Positions 63,019-64,000 of a stretch of 64,000 bases of DNA are shown piece after piece. The notes beneath the pieces are model-generated. The model had not been told where the DNA came from, did not search any database, and saw only the letters and a list, made by a program, of their open reading frames with translations. The stretch covers positions 1 to 64,000 of the forward strand of contig CAYQVH010000004.1 in assembly GCA_964420975.1 (NCBI GenBank), read 5' to 3'. The stretch comes from Accumulibacter sp964420975. Its GTDB lineage: Bacteria > Pseudomonadota > Gammaproteobacteria > Burkholderiales > Rhodocyclaceae. Positions within the stretch are counted from its first letter, which is position 1, and each line of letters begins with the position of its first letter. The position numbers were made by a program, and so were the translations under genes.

Positions 63019-64000
63019 TCAGGCCGTCACCTGCCGATACGCCCAGGCAAGCCAGGGCATCAGTGCCTGCACGTCGGAGGTATCGACCGTCGCGCCGCAC
63101 CAGATGCGGATACCTGCCGGCGCGTCCTTGTAGGAGCCGATGTCAAAGGCCACCGCTTCCGCTTCGAGCAGCTTTACGAAGCTCTTGACCTGCTCGGCCG
63201 TGAGCTGCAGGCTCAGGCAGACACTGGTGTTGGAACGCGTCGCCGGATCTTTGGCCAAGAACGATATCCACTCGTTACTAGCGACGAATTCCGCGATGAC
63301 GGCCAAGTTGGCCTCGCTGCGGCCAATCGCTGCCGGCACACCGCCGATCGACTCTATCCATTGCAGAGCATCCAGATAGTCGGCGACGCATAACATCGAC
63401 GGCGTGTTGATCGTCTCGCCACGAAAAATTCCTTCGCTCAGCTTGCCGCCCGAGGTAAGACGGAAAACTTTTGGCAGCGGCCAGGGCGGACTGTAAGACT
63501 CAAGGCGGGCGACGGCGCGAGGGCCGAGAATCAGCATCCCGTGCCCGCCTTCGCCGCCAAGCACCTTCTGCCACGAGAAGGTGACGACGTCGAGTTTGTT
63601 CCACGGCAAATCGATCGCGAAAACCGCCGACGTCGCGTCGCAGATGGTGAGGCCGCCCCGGTTTTCCGGGATCCAGTCGCCGTGAGGTACTTTGACCCCC
63701 GACGTCGTACCATTCCACGTAAACACGACGTCACGATCAAAATCGACTTGTGTCAGGTCAACGATCTCCCCGTAGTCCGCCTTCAACACTCTGGCGTCAG
63801 GGAGTTTCAGCTGCTTGACGACGTCGGTTGCCCAGCCGGAACCAAACGACTCCCACGCCAGGACGTCAACGCCGCGTTCTCCCAGCAACGACCAGAGCGA
63901 CATTTCGACCGCTCCGGTGTCGGACCCCGGAACAACGCCGACCCGATAATCGGCAGGCAAACCCAACAAGCGGGCAGTTTCGGAACACGCCAGCGCCAGC
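63019..64000 (-). CDS. serC: Phosphoserine aminotransferase (partial, N-terminus outside window)
   Basis: The visible C-terminal 326 residues of a PLP aminotransferase; the frame stays open to the window end (LALACSETARLLGLPADYRVG). The PLP lysine is in VVTFSWQKVLGGEGGHG, and GLTICDATSAVFAIDLPW and the C-terminal ACVQALMPWLAWAY-like end fit the SerC subtype known from alphaproteobacteria and methanogens rather than E. coli SerC. Second step of serine synthesis; directly upstream of serA. Confidence 0.92.
   Translation of the reverse strand, partial: LALACSETARLLGLPADYRVGVVPGSDTGAVEMSLWSLLGERGVDVLAWESFGSGWATDVVKQLKLPDARVLKADYGEIVDLTQVDFDRDVVFTWNGTTSGVKVPHGDWIPENRGGLTICDATSAVFAIDLPWNKLDVVTFSWQKVLGGEGGHGMLILGPRAVARLESYSPPWPLPKVFRLTSGGKLSEGIFRGETINTPSMLCVADYLDALQWIESIGGVPAAIGRSEANLAVIAEFVASNEWISFLAKDPATRSNTSVCLSLQLTAEQVKSFVKLLEAEAVAFDIGSYKDAPAGIRIWCGATVDTSDVQALMPWLAWAYRQVTA

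Overview
The window is GC-rich chromosomal DNA from a Gram-negative, most likely betaproteobacterial genome. Evidence is canonical secB, lipoprotein and outer-membrane-directed genes, a Mig-14/de-N-acetylase lipopolysaccharide-type cluster, and the gene orders glyA-nrdR-ribD, envC-ctpA-moeB and rhodanese-grxC-secB-gpsA. Rhodocyclales (an Accumulibacter-like organism) is my best guess; this rests on gene order and protein style, not on a marker gene. I found no rRNA, tRNA, CRISPR array or insertion sequence.

Region 1-21.7 kb is one large defence island, entirely on the minus strand. Read in the direction of transcription (right to left) it runs: small XRE regulator, pglW (NERD + pseudokinase + kinase), an OLD-like ATPase/TOPRIM protein, pglX (adenine methylase), an intrinsic terminator, mqsR-mqsA-SecB-like chaperone (a toxin-antitoxin-chaperone module with its own palindromic operator), a Fic protein, pglY, pglZ, brxD, and brxHI, which runs off the left edge. 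All six type 2 BREX (Pgl) core genes are present. Three extra modules (OLD-like, MqsRAC-type, Fic) sit inside the gene order, and most junctions overlap by 4-10 bases, suggesting translational coupling. The island abuts glgP.

Region 22-37.5 kb is mixed core/accessory: glycogen phosphorylase; an RND efflux adaptor and pump; a YbaK-type deacylase; a low-molecular-weight tyrosine phosphatase; a divergent thioredoxin-like/MarR pair around a perfect 15+15 bp palindrome; an SRPBCC protein and a lipoprotein; an EEP-family nuclease/phosphatase; and a polar amino-acid ABC transporter whose binding protein is frameshifted in an A8 run.

Region 37.6-47.7 kb is housekeeping: glyA-nrdR-ribD; a convergent envC-ctpA-hypothetical-moeB operon; then an ArsR regulator of BigR/SqrR type followed by rhodanese, glutaredoxin 3, secB, an SH3 protein and gpsA.

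Region 47.8-64 kb holds two glycosyltransferase-type genes divergent from mig-14 and a dnpA-like deacetylase; a giant CheB-CheR-PAS-GGDEF-EAL signalling gene broken by a frameshift near the start of its EAL domain; an FtsX-type permease; a SixA-Nudix fusion; and a serine biosynthesis operon (serC, serA) that ends in a 54-residue membrane protein.
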